DNA of 64,000 bases, taken from the NCBI GenBank assembly GCA_039621445.1, contig CP154955.1:30387471-30451470 (forward strand). The letters run 5' to 3'. Numbering within the stretch: the first letter of the stretch is position 1; the number at the start of each line of letters is the position of its first letter. A program made the position numbers and the translations under genes. The notes under the pieces are model-generated. The model ran no database searches, was not told the DNA's origin, and saw only the letters and a program-made list of their open reading frames with translations. Of this stretch, positions 42,901 to 54,790 are shown piece by piece. The stretch is from Euglena gracilis (lineage: Eukaryota; Euglenida; Euglenophyceae; Euglenales).

Positions 42901-45900
42901 CCCCCCCCCCTAATTGACAGACCTCTCCCCTGATTGACAACACCACCTTGAACTGACAGCACCTCCCCCTAATTGACAGACGTCCCCCCCCCCTAATAGA
43001 GAAATGGAGACCATTGGAGTGGTGATGAAACACGGTTTTAAGCGGAACCCGGTTTTGACCCGGTTTCAACCCAAAGTCAATGGGTTGGCGGCCCAAAACG
43101 GGGCGCCGGCGGGTCAAAAAACGCTCATTTTTGGTTCAAAAACAGTTCTTCCGCATCCAGGAGGCCGAAAAACATCGTTTCGGGCCAAAAAAAACTCGAT
43201 TTTTTTTCGACTTCTTTGACCCGGTTTTGACCCAAAATCAATATGTTGGCGACCCAAAACGGGGTGCCGGCGGGTCGGAAAACGCTGAACGATCGGGACC
43301 CGAATACCCAAAAACTGGCCCAAAATCGCACAACCAGACCCCGGGAACCCCAAAAAACGGTCAACCCCCCCCCCCTAAACCTCATGATTGACCCCCTGGT
43401 TTGGGTCCCAACTCCCCGTCTGGCCCGAGATATGGCCAATTTACGTTTTCGGGCCCCGAACGGGCCCGAAACGGCCAAAACTGGCAGAACTGGCCCAAAA
43501 CCACAAAACGGCCGTATCTCGGGCCAGGCGAGGAGTTAGCCCAAACCGCGCATACCGATCGACAGGGCATTCCAAAGACGTGAAATGAGGTCGCCATCAC
43601 TTTTCCTCCACTCCGCAGAGTTTTCGAGATATTTTGAAATTTTCGATTTTTTGACCCCCTCGAACCCCCGCAGGGGTCCCCGTACACCCAAAACTGGCCC
43701 AAAATCGCACAACCAGACCCCGGGAACCCCAAAAAACGGTCAACCCCCCCCTAAACCTAATGATTGACCCCCTGGTTTGGGTTCCAACTCCCCGTCTAGC
43801 CCGAGATACGGGCAAATTACGGTTTCAGGCCCCGAACGGGCCCGAAACGGCCAGAACTGGCAAAACTGGCCCAAAACCCCCAAAATGGCCGTTTCTCGGG
43901 CTAGGCGAGGAGTTGGCGCAAACCGCGCATACCGATCGATCGGACGTTCTAAGGTCGTGAAATAAGGTCGCCATCACTTTTCCTCAACTCCCCGGCGTTT
44001 TCGAGATATTTTGAAATTTTCGATTTTTTGACCCAAAAAGACCTACAATTTCCCCGAAAAAAAAAACGGTACACAACTTTTTTGCTCGGGCCATATCTCC
44101 GGACTGGCGGGGAGTTGGAGCTACAACGGGGGTGCCGTTGTGAGTTGGGGCTACAACCCGGAACAGTCTCCTAGCCTATAGGTCATTCATTTTGGGGACC
44201 CGGAAATTTGATCACAACCTTAATCCTTAGGCCTCCCTGCCTACTCAGGGGGGGGGGGGGAGGGGGGGGGGTCCCAAACCGGGGTGGTAAGCTTCGCTCT
44301 TACTCTAAAGAGATAAGAGCTCAGCGACCAGGGTGTGACGTAGAGCTGAGCTCTGTGGGAGGCCACCCCTGCCCGGCATGGCCCGGCGGCCCGGCTGGCG
44401 GTCATTTTCGGTTCAAAAACACTTTTTCCAGGTCCGGGAGGTCCAAAAACATCGTTTTGGGCAAAAAATTCTTTCGATTTTTCTCAACTTTTTTACCCGA
44501 AAATGACCCAAAATCCATTTCGGGCCAAAAACGGGGGTCCGGGGATCAAAAAACGGTCGTTTTCGGCCGAAAAATACATTTTTAGGATCCGGGAGGTCAA
44601 AAGCATGGATTTGGGCAAAAAGATTTTTTCGAATTTTTTGGACTTTTTGACCCAAAAATGGCTAAGTCCACCGGCCGGGGGGGGGGGGGGCGAGCCCCCC
44701 ACCCAAGGGCCCGCCCCCCACCCAGGGCATGGGGGGGGTCTGGGTCGGAAATTTTTTTTCGCTCAAAAACAGTTTTTTTGATGTTCTGAAGTGAAAATAA
44801 GTGTTTTGAGCGAAAAAAATTTTTCAAATTTTTTGGTCTTGACCTGCCTCCCAACCCATCTCGCCCAGCCGCCCTTAGACTCCCAAAGGGGTCCCCGAAA
44901 ACCCAAAAACGGGCCCAAAATCGCACAACCAGACCCCGGGAACCTCAAAAAACGGTCAACCCCCCCCCCCCAACCACGTGATTGACCCCCTGGTTTGGGT
45001 CCCAACTCCCCGTCTAGCCCAAGATACGGCCAATTTACGGTTTCGGGCCCGAAGCGGCCAAAACTGGCAAAACTGGCCCAAAACCACAAAACGGCCGTAT
45101 CTCGGGCCAGGCGAGGAGTTGGCCCAAACCGCGCATACCGATCGATCGGGCGTCCCAAAGTTGTGGAATGAGGTACTGTTTTCTTTTTCGCAACTCCTCG
45201 GTGTTTTTGAGATATTTTCGATTTTTCGATTTTTTGACCCCAAAATGACCCTGCAATTTCCCCAGAAAAAAAAACGGTCCACAACTTTTTTGCTCGGGCC
45301 ATATCTCCGGACTGGAGGGGAGTTGCGGGAAACCCAAGGGCTGTGGAGAAACTAGGGATCGTCCCCTAACCTATAGGCCATTCACTTTGGGGGCCCCGAA
45401 ATCCAATCACGTCGATAATCCTCGTGTGCCCGAGTAGGGTAGGGGGCGGGGAGGGGGGCGGGGGGGGGGTCGGACCCCCTCCGGCCCCGGTGGTAAGCTT
45501 CGCTCTTACTCTAAAGAGATAAGAGCTCAGCGACCAGGGTGTGACGTAGAGCTGAGCTCTTTGGGAGACCACCCCGGCCCGGCGGCCCGGCCAGCTGCCC
45601 GGCCTGGCCCGGCCGGCGGTCCGTCGGCCCGGCCCGGCCCGGTCGGCGGCCTCGCGGCCCGGACGGCGGCCCGGCGGCCCGGCCCAGGCATGGCACGGGG
45701 GTTGAGGAACGCTCATTTTCGGTTCAAAAACAGGTTTTCCAGGTCCGGGAGGTCAAAAAACATCGTTTTGGTCAAAAAAAATTTCCGTTTTTTTTTTGGA
45801 CTTTTTTGACCCGAAAATGACCCAAATTTCATAGTATTCGGGCCGAAAATGGGGGACCAGGGGTCCAAAAACGCTCATTTTCGGCTCGAAAACACTTTTT

Positions 45901-47840
45901 TCGGGCCTGGGAGGTCAAAAAACATGGTTTTGGGCAAATTTTTTTTCGAATTTTTTCGACTTTTTGACCCAAAAATGGCTAAGTCCACCGGCCAGGGGCA
46001 GGCCCCAGCCAGGGGGGGGGCATGGGGAATGGGGCCGGGGCGGAAATTTTTTTTTCACTCAAAAACACTTTTTTTGATGTTCCAAGAAAAAGTGTTTTTG
46101 AGCAATTTTCAAAATTTTGGGTCCCGACCTGCCTCCCGACCCGCCCTGTCCTCGAAGCGCCCGCAGGGCCCCCCGAATACCCAAAACTGGCCCAAAATTG
46201 CACAACCAGACCCCGGGAACCCCAAAAAAACGGTCACCCCCACCCCCTAAACCTCATGGTTGACCCCCTGGTTTGGGTCCTAACTCCTCGTCTAGCCCGA
46301 GATATGGTCAATTTACGGTTTCGGGCCCCGAAATGGCCAGAACTGGCAAAACTGGCCCAAAACCTCCAAAATGGCCGTATCTCGGGCCAGGCGAGGAGTT
46401 GGCCCAAACCGCGCATACCGATCGATCGGGCGTCCCAAAGTTGTGGAATGAGGTCGCCATCACTTTTCCTCAACTCTGCGGCGTTTTCGAGATATTTTGA
46501 ATTTTCGATTTTTTGACCCCCAGCCCGGCTGCCCTCGAACCCCCGAAGGGGTCCCCGAATACCCAAAATTGGCCCAAAATCGCACAACCAGACCCCGGGA
46601 ACCCCAAAAAACGGTCAACCCCCCCCTAAACCTCATGATTGACCCCCTGGTCTGGGTCCCAACTCCCCGTCTAGCCCGAGATACGGCCAATTTACGGTTT
46701 CGGGCCCCGAACGGGCCCGAAATGGCCAAAACTGGCAGAACTGGCCCAAAACCCCCAAAACGGCCGTATCTCGGGCCAGGCGAGGAGTTAGCCCAAACCG
46801 CGCATACCGATCGATTGGGCGTCCCAAAGTTGTGGAATGAGGTACTCTTTACTTTTTCGCAACTCCGCGGTGTTTTTGAGATATTTTCGATTTTTCGATT
46901 TTTTGACCCCAAAATGACCCTGCAATTTCCCCGGAAAAAAAAACGGTACACAACTTTTTTGCTCGGGCCATATCTCCGGACTGGCGGGGAGTTGTGGGTA
47001 ACCCAAAGGCCCTGGAGAAACTAGGGATCGTCCCCTAACCTATAGGCGATTCATTTGGGGTACATAAAATCCAATCACATCGATAGTCCTCGGGGGCCCG
47101 GACCTACTCAGGGTGGGGGGGCGGGGGGGCGTCGCGGTGCGGCGGGGGGTTTGGACCCCCCCTCCAGCCCTGGTGGTAAACTTTGTTCTTACTCTAAAGA
47201 GATAAGAGCTCAGTGACCAGGGTGTGACGTAGAGCTGAGCTCTTTGGGAGACCACCCCGGCCCGGCCCGGCCGGCCGGCGGCCCGTCCTGGCCCGGCGGC
47301 CCGGCCCGGCCGGCGGCCCGGCTGGCGGCCTGGCGGCCCGGCGGCCCGGCCCGGCCCGGTCGGCGGCCTGGCGGCCCGGCGGCCGCGCCGGCCCGGACGG
47401 CGGCCCGGCAGCCCGGCCCAGGCATGGCACGGGGGTTGAAGAACGCTCATTTTCGGTTCAAAAACAGGTTTTCCAGGTCCGGGAGGTCAAAAAACATCGT
47501 TTTGGTCAAAAAAATTTCCCGTTTTTTCCCCCGACTTTTTTGACCCGAAAATGACCCAAAGTCCATAGTATTCGGGCCGAAAATGGGGGGCCAGGGGTCC
47601 AAAAACGCTCATTTTCGTCTCGAAAATACTTTTTTCGGGTCTGGGAGGTCAAAAAAAAAAACATTGTTTCGATTTTCCAATCACGTCGATGATCCTCGGG
47701 TGCCCGGACCTACCCAGGGGGGGGGGGGCGGGGGGGGGCGGGGGGGGGGGGGGGTTGGACCCCCTCCGGCCCCGGTGGTAAGCTTCGCTCTTACTCTAAA
47801 GAGATAAGAGCTCAGCGACCCCCTCATATACACCGGTCCA
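42900..47840 (+). repeat. Right arm: complex tandem repeats with compound hairpin modules
   Basis: The same two unit types as the left arm alternate. GACCCCCTGGTTTGGGTCCC units occur near 43,391, 43,769, 44,984, 46,262 and 46,642. Hairpin modules with TAAGCTTCGCTCTTACTCTA occur near 44,288, 45,493 and 47,770, with a variant near 47,175. In the module, GCTCTTA pairs with TAAGAGC and AAGAGCTCAGC with GCTGAGCTCTT. GC-only GGCCCGGCGGCCCGG stretches follow three modules. Open frames here are repeat artefacts. Confidence 0.8.
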
Positions 47841-48830
47841 CTCTTTGGAGCTCTTTTGACTGAAATGCTCATTTTCGGCTCAAAAACAGTTTTTCTGGGT
47901 CCGGGAGGCCAAAAAAACATTGTTTCGGGCAAATTTTTTTCCGATTTTTTTCGATTTTTTTGACCCGGTTTTGACCCAAAGTCAATGGGTTGGCGTCCCA
48001 AAACGGGGCGCTGGCGGGTCGAAAAACGCTCATTTTCGGCCCAAAAACAGTTTTTCCGGGTCCGGGAGGTCAAAAAACATGGCTTTGGGCAAAATTTTTT
48101 TTTTGGATTTTTTTGGACTTTTTTGGCCCGGTTTTGACCCAAAATCAATGGGTTGGCGGCCCAAAACGGGGGGCTGGCGGGGTCGAAAAACGCTCATTTT
48201 CGGCTCAAAAACAGTTTTTCCGGGTCCGGGAGGCCCAAAAACATCGTTTCGGGCAAAATTTTTTTTTGATTTTTTTCGATTTTTTTCGATTTTTTTGACC
48301 CGGTTTTGACCCAAAGTCAATGGGTTGGCGGCCCAAAACGGGGGGCTGGCGGGGTCGAAAAACGCTCATTTTCGGCTCAAAAACAGTTTTTCTGCGTCCG
48401 GGAGGCCCAAAAACATCGTTTCGGGCAAAAATTTTTTCTGATTTTTTTCGATTTTTTTCGATTTTTTTGACCCGGTTTTGACCCAAAGTCAATGGGTTGG
48501 CGGCCCAAAACGGGGGGCTGGCGGGGTCGAAAAACGCTCATTTTCGGCTCAAAAACAGTTTTTCTGGGTCCGGGAGGCCCAAAAACATTGTTTCGGGCAA
48601 AAAATTTTTTTGATTTTTTTCGATTTTTTTCGATTTTTTTGACCCGGTTTTGACCCAAAGTCAATGGGTTGGCGGCCCAAAACGGGGCGCTGGCGGGTCG
48701 AAAAACGCTCATTTTCGGCTCAAAAACAGTTTTTCCGGGTCCGGGAGGCCAAAAAACATCGTTTCGGGCAATTTTTTTTTCTCGATTTTTTCGACTTTTT
48801 TGGCCGAAAATGGCTAAGTCGAACAGTGGA
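47840..48830 (+). repeat. 172-bp tandem array
   Basis: TCAATGGGTTGGCG recurs at about 47,982, 48,145, 48,317, 48,489 and 48,661 (spacing 163, 172, 172, 172). Units hold GGTCGAAAAACGCTCATTTT and CATYGTTTCGGGCAAA. The same unit type, more diverged, is in the left arm (26.5-27.05 kb). Confidence 0.9.
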
Positions 48831-49748
48831 AAAAGTGTACAAAATGGCCCAAATTGGTCGAAAAACGGCCGTATCTCGGGCTGGGTGGTGAGCTGCGGGG
48901 AAACCAAAATCCCAATAGATAGAGCGTTCCAAGGGTTTTAATTTAGGTCTCTGGATATTTCCTTTGATTTTGCATCATTTTCGAGAAATTTTGAAAACAT
49001 CGTTTTTTTTTGACCCCCCACCCCCCGAAAACGGCTAAGTCGAACAGTGGGAAAAGTGAACAAAACGGCAATCTGGGCCGAAAACGGCCGTATCTCGGGC
49101 TAGGCGGGGAGTTGCGGGGAAATCAAAATACCGGTAGATGGGGCGTTCCAAGGGCTTCAAATTAGGTCTCCGGACATTTCCTTTGATTTGGCTTCATTTT
49201 GAAAATTGACATTTTTTGGCCGAAATGGCAGAGTCCAAAGGGGGGGGGGGCTTATCCATGGGGGGCGGGCCGATCCTACCCAGTTTGGACCCCTTCGCGC
49301 GTGAATAACTCGGGCCTGGCGGGGAGTTGGGGGTCAAACCCAGGTGATTCAGAAACTCGAAATCCAGTCGCTCGCGACTGAAAAAAAAAATTCCGGGAAC
49401 GGGGCCGGGATCATGGTGATAATCCGCGGTTTTCACGGTCTACCCAGAGGGTGGGCGGGGGAGGGGGGGGGTTGGACTGGGTGGGACCCCCCCTTTTCCC
49501 TGGTGGTAAGCTTCACTCTTACTCTAAAGAGATAAGAGCTCAGTGACCCCCCCCCCTGCTTATAACCCCCCCCCTCGGGCCCAACCACTAAACCGTGACT
49601 TATAACCCCCCCCCCCCTGGAAGCCATGAGAAGGCAAAGAGAACCGCCAAGGCTGTCACCCCCCCCCCCACTTATAACCCCCCCCCTCAGGGCCAACCAC
49701 TAAACAGGATCCTATAACCCCCGGGGGGATATAAGTGAGGGGCGGGGT
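48830..49748. repeat. End of right arm: CTTATAACCCCCC repeats
   Basis: One more hairpin module (49,503-49,550) is followed by three short ACTTATAACCCCCCCC units and the right terminus of the 23.4-kb insertion. No gene is seen. Confidence 0.6.
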
Positions 49749-52700
49749 TTATTTTTATGTTTTTTCGCAGCTCTTGGATGCTAACAGCACACAGCCCGTT
49801 GTGACGGAGGCAGTCGACTGGAAGAAAATCTAAAGGAGTTGCACGCAGCAAGTTTCAGTTTGCAACACGTTCCAGACGTGCAATGAATGCATTCTGTCTC
49901 CACAGGGGGTACCCTTCGAGCGGGTGGCACAGCATTTCTATCCCCGCGTCAGCTGGGATGGGATCAGACCTCTCCTTACTGTGTGTACAACAAAAATTTG
50001 GAGTTTTGGTGTGTTTTGGCACCGCGACATGGAATCCTCCCCTGAGTTTGATTGGCATTTTTGCCCACTTCAGGCACTTTTTGGCCCCTTTTGGCCATTT
50101 TGTTTTGGTTTGTTCCATTTGTTTTATATCTATTCCCATTTGTGCTATTTTGATTATTTTCAGCGAGAAATGTGGAATAACAAAAATTGCACGGATGCAG
50201 TGACCACTGGTGGGGTGCAATGCTGCCAACGCAGTTACTGAAGAAGGTGGGCCAACAATCACCGTGTGTTGAAATTACCCGTTTGCATAAATTTGAATGC
50301 AAGGGTACAGAGTACTCTTGTCTATGGTTCCAAGATGTCTTTGCTAACAAATCTGAAGCTGGGGCAAAGTCCACACAATTTTTGGCGAATGGGGTCAACA
50401 GGTCAACCCGTTTTTGTTTTTGTTTTTTGATATTTTGTTGAGTATTTGACTAACTAGTGACCACCCGGTGTGGATTGGCAATATAACATTTGTGTGTTGG
50501 CGTGTATCGGCGGGATGAGCATTTGTGTTTCGATGTATATCTCTGACACACAGCCAGGAGAGGGCTGGCCGGGATCTGCCAGCAGTTCATGCAATGGCCC
50601 GCCCGCCACCAAGCCACACCTTTGCTGAGGAGTTCGCAGTATTCACACAAAGTTGTAAGTCCAAAATCTGCAAGTTGCGATTTCTGTGAAACCATCCTTT
50701 TTCTAGCTGTGGGTTTTTTCCTGGGAATTATTTTCCCTAAATTGAAAAAAAATCCTGTTTACCGTTTTTTTTTTACATTTTTGCTGATCCTCCATGACAA
50801 GTGTTTTTCTCTTCTGCATTGTGGTCTGAGAAAACTCGTTCTTAACCTCCTCCCCTGAACTGTCTTGCTTGAAAAATTATAAAAATATTTCCCTCTCTGC
50901 ATTGGCTTTGCATGACATTTTCCATGAAATGAATAGTATTCAAAATAGAATGAATAAAGGTACATATGTATATGTGTGTGTATATATATGTGTGTGTGTA
51001 TGTATATATGTGCACGTGCGCGTGTAAACCCCCCCAAATAATACCCCCCGGGGTATTATTTTTTAAGTCCCGGTCCGAGGGGGGAGTATTGTTTGGGGGG
51101 TTAAGTAAAATAGAACCCAAAATTTTCGAAATTTTTCGAAGTCCCATAGGCTAAAACAGCGCCAAAACTCCCCTTTGGGGTCATTTTTTGTACTTTCTTA
51201 TGAAATTTAGCATTTTGGGGGGTCATCTGATCCAGAGAAGTCGATTTTTTTCGTAATTTGTTGTCAAAGATTGTGATTTTTGCCAACATTTTTAGGTCAA
51301 AATTCGGGGGGGTATTAACCCGGTCGTCGAAGTCGGTCCCCGAGGGGGGGGTATTATTTCGGGGGGTATTATTTGGGGGGGGGGATATTATTTGGGGGGA
51401 GGGCTGATGCACGCATATTTGGCAGCAACATCCTATTCGCCCCCCCCCCCCCGCCCCTGGGGGGCCAAGTAGAACCTCCAAGGGGGGTCCGGGTAGCGTC
51501 TCCCGTGTCCGACCATCGGTTTTTTGGGGGGGGAGGGTTATGGTTCCGACCGATTCCTGGGGTGTGCTCCCCCTTTTGGGAATTTGGGAAAGGTTAGGCC
51601 GCATTTCCGGCAGAAATTGGGTCTCATTTCTGTAAATTTACGATGGAAATGCGACCCAAAAATCTTTCCAAACGGGTTCCCTAACTTCCGGCCTGACTTT
51701 GTTCTTTTTTTTGTTGTGATGATCCTAATTTAACTTAAATTTTTCAAAAAATAAAAATAAAACTTTAAAATAAAATTTTAAAATAAAAGCAAGAACTAAA
51801 ATTTTTTATTCCAGATTTTTTGTGATTGCATTTTTTTTTGCTTATTTTTGTCTGAGAATTGACAAAAACTCTTTATACATCCAACGGTTTTTTGAGTGCC
51901 CGTAAAAATGCTATATTCAAACTAATTTGAAAACGAGGAAAATAAAATCCGCGACCACCAACATTGGCTGAGTTATGAAGTTTTGTTTTGGCAACCACGT
52001 TTTGCACACACAACAAATTTTTTGTCTGATTTTTGTTTTTTCATGTTCACTGGATACACAAAGGTTGTGTCATTGGATTCAGCGGTGTCCAAGGGCTTTC
52101 AAAACTTTTGTAATGCTTGGGCTCAGGCAAATTGGACTGCCCACTTTTACGCTGCAGCTAGCCGAAGCCGAAGTCTCAACCAGTTGGAACCTGCTCCTAA
52201 ATTCCAACAAAGGCATGCCTCTAATCCAGGAGCTGTACAGCCAATTCTGCAGCCTGGCGGAGATGGGGCCCAATGGAATGCCGCGGTATGTCCCTTGGAT
52301 GCAGGGACCCCCCCCCCTTTGCTCAACAACCACCCCCCAAAATACCGACCACCCCCCCAGCAGGTCAGGGGTTGCAGGTCAGGGGGTATATACACCCCCC
52401 CCCCTGGTCCGGGGTTGTAAGAACCCGGTCGGTGGGCAAGAGGGGGTAGACATCACCGGCAACAGACACAAGAGTATCTGTCCCCCAAATAGAAGATATG
52501 GATATCCCTGATGGCTGTCGCCAGAGATTTTTTAATTTTTGTGACTTGGGGGGGAGGGGGGGTGGGGGGGCGAATGGGTGTGTCCCAGCAGAGCCCCCGG
52601 GGTGGGGGGTTTGGGCTGAGTGGGTACCTCGCCGAAGTTGGGGTTTTGGACAACGCGCCGAAAAAAACGTTTGGACTTAGGCTGACTATTTCACGTTTGA

Positions 52701-53375
52701 TGGAAAGGATTGAAACAGATCGCAATGAATCATTGCCCAATGTATGGACCATTCCTGCAGGTGTTCAATGTGAAACAGAAACCAAGAACCCAAAACCAAT
52801 TATACAAGGCGTGGAAACAACAAGAGATGCTCGAGGGCTGATGTTGTTGGCTGAACGGGTCACATGGAATCAGAGGTGAATTTAAAGTGTGGGATATGCG
52901 GAGCACACACCTCTCCATTTTCCCAGAGATATCCAAGCATCTGAAATTGACATTTCCTCACAGAAGGCATTGGCAATGCTTCTATTCAGACAACATAACA
53001 TTGGCATTTCAACGTGAAGTAAGAAGGCATTGCAAAGTTATTTGGGAGGGGAGGTTTGCAGGACGTAAGCGAACAGTTGTATGCGCACCCAGTTTGGGGT
53101 TTTGCTTTCCAGCATTTTGCCTTTCAGATTTGATTTCATTATTGAATATGTCCAGTGCAGGGAATTTCTTAAGCCGGAGGGTACCCTACCCCCCCCGGGG
53201 GGGGTCCAGCCAGCCGCAGCTCAAATCCAGCCAGCAGCCCAAATTCGGGCTGGGACCCCCCCCCCCGGGGGTCGACTGAAATAAAGTTGGGTCCAGCCCG
53301 GCCGGAGGCCGGCCCAGCCGGCCGCAGGCCGCAGGCTGGCCAGCCAACTGGGCTGCCCAGCTCACCTATCCATGC
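49749..53375 (+). repeat. Duplicated block B, copy 2 (B2), with exons 49,906-49,980; 50,583-50,654; 52,158-52,285
   Basis: Copy of 13,757-17,321. The first exon differs from B1 by one residue (GVPFERVAQHFYPRVSWDGI). The bases just upstream carry a 4-nt insertion, consistent with intron sequence. B2 leads directly into block C. Without the 23.4-kb insertion, A2-B2-C would form one gene region. Confidence 0.75.
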
Positions 53376-53752
53376 ATTTTTCCCACGCATCAAAGCTTCC
53401 TCCATCATAGCCCCCCAGCCTTGAGCTGGCTCCATCCGTCAAATTGTCGAAAATGGCAAAAATGTGTTAGAATATTTTGTTTTTCACCGACCCAGCCCAG
53501 CCCAGCCCCCTCCAGCCCCCGAACCCCCCCCCCCCCCCCCCCCCCCCCCCCACCACCCTGGGGGGTCCAGCCAGCAGCTCATTTCCAGCCAGCAGCCTTT
53601 TTGCCAGCCGGAGGCTGGACCCCCCCCTCGGGGGGTCCTTAAGAAATTCCCTGGTCCAGTGCATCAGAGTGCACAGATTGCACAGTGGGCGCAGTTTCCA
53701 GTTGAGCATTTATTTTTTTTTGTTTGAACCCCCCTGATGCCTTGTTCTGCAG

Positions 53753-53984
53753 ATTGTCTGCACCCCCTGTGGATGGCCTAATGCTGGGCCCCTATTATTT
53801 GTCCTCCGACAGCTTCTGGGACGAGGCAACGATCCAGCCAGACACGCAGGACGATGCTTTTCCTGAATACACGTGTGCCCGGAGAATGGAGGGGCATAAG
53901 ATTGAAGAGCCCTCCGCCAAGAACACCCTGGGAGGGGACCCCACCCCCGGGGCAGGGACAGATGGGAAACCCTTCGGCTTTGCG
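53753..53984 (+). CDS. Exon upstream of the EF-hand exons (block C)
   Basis: TTGTTCTGCAG precedes and GTAAGGG follows a 232-nt exon, 77 codons. Pieces are APPVDGLMLGPYYLSSDSFW, DEATIQPDTQDDAFPEY and RRMEGHKIEEPSAKNTLGG. It ends in phase 0, while the next recognised exon (56,396) needs two carried nucleotides, so at least one exon between is unidentified. No domain is recognised. Confidence 0.6.
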
Positions 53985-54049
53985 GTAAGGGTCCGGACCC
54001 CCCCCCCCTTCCTGGGGGTGAGGCGGTTGTCCATATGCTGTTCTGCCGA

Positions 54050-54790
54050 TTTTTGGGCAGGTTTTGGGCCCAAGGCAGGACAATAACAAACACATCAAAA
54101 ATTACACAAACCAAGGAAAATGTTCTGGAGGCCCAATTTCAGAACCCGGGAAGCAATTCCTAATCCTGACAGCATTCTGGTAATTATCCCCAATCTAAAC
54201 CGAAATTGTGGTGAAAGTGTCACATCCGATACCCACCTGAGTAATTTTGTCTTGCACTCTGGACCGAGTTGAGCTTGAAGAAGGGGAGGCTGTAACACAG
54301 TGCCTTTCTACCAGCAAGAAAAAATATATATTTGGAGATAGTTCTCCAAAGAGTGACAAATCATCAAAACAGGTCAATAACGCGCTCAAGCCTGTGCAAC
54401 GCCGTAGGACTGTTTGTTTTTTTGCACATTTTCTGGCCGGTTGCGACCTGCTTTTGGTGAAAATATCTCGAAAAAGAAAAAGAGTCAAAGTAAAATAATC
54501 AAACACGATTTAGAACGACCCATCTAACAATATTTCGTTTTTCTCGCAAAGCGACGCCTGGCCCGAGTTTTGCTGAGATGCCGATTTTGGGCAGATTTTT
54601 GGTCCAAAACAGGTCAAAGATCACGAATAACAAATGCAACAGAAATTGCCCAAATCAAGGAAAATGACTGGAAGCCTGATTTTCGAACCAAGGATGCAAC
54701 TCCTAATCCTGGCACTACTCTTATTGCCACAATATAAACTGAAATCGATGTGAAAGCGGCACATCCGATACGCACCTGAGAAAACCACAC
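54050..54790 (+). repeat. Two diverged direct repeats about 530 bp apart
   Basis: GATTTTTGGGCAGGTTTTGG ... GCAATTCCTAATCCTG ... CACATCCGATACCCACCTGA at 54,050-54,240 matches GATTTTGGGCAGATTTTTGG ... GCAACTCCTAATCCTG ... CACATCCGATACGCACCTGA at 54,583-54,780. No coding potential is evident. Confidence 0.7.

Larger units (their letters stand above)
26351..49748. mobile_element. 23.4-kb composite insertion with about 28-bp imperfect TIRs
   Basis: Left end: AAACCCGACCCCCCACTTAT then AACCCCCC. Right end in reverse complement: AAACCCCGCCCCTCACTTAT then ATCCCCCC (24 of 28 identical). The paralogous A1-B1 junction GGCTTATTTTTATG lacks it, and the flanks fit a TA duplication. Inside are repeat arms (26.5-29.3 kb and 42.9-49.5 kb), a broken Helitron-like gene, and the nested 10-kb transposon. 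It could be one large element or several nested insertions at one site. Confidence 0.65.
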
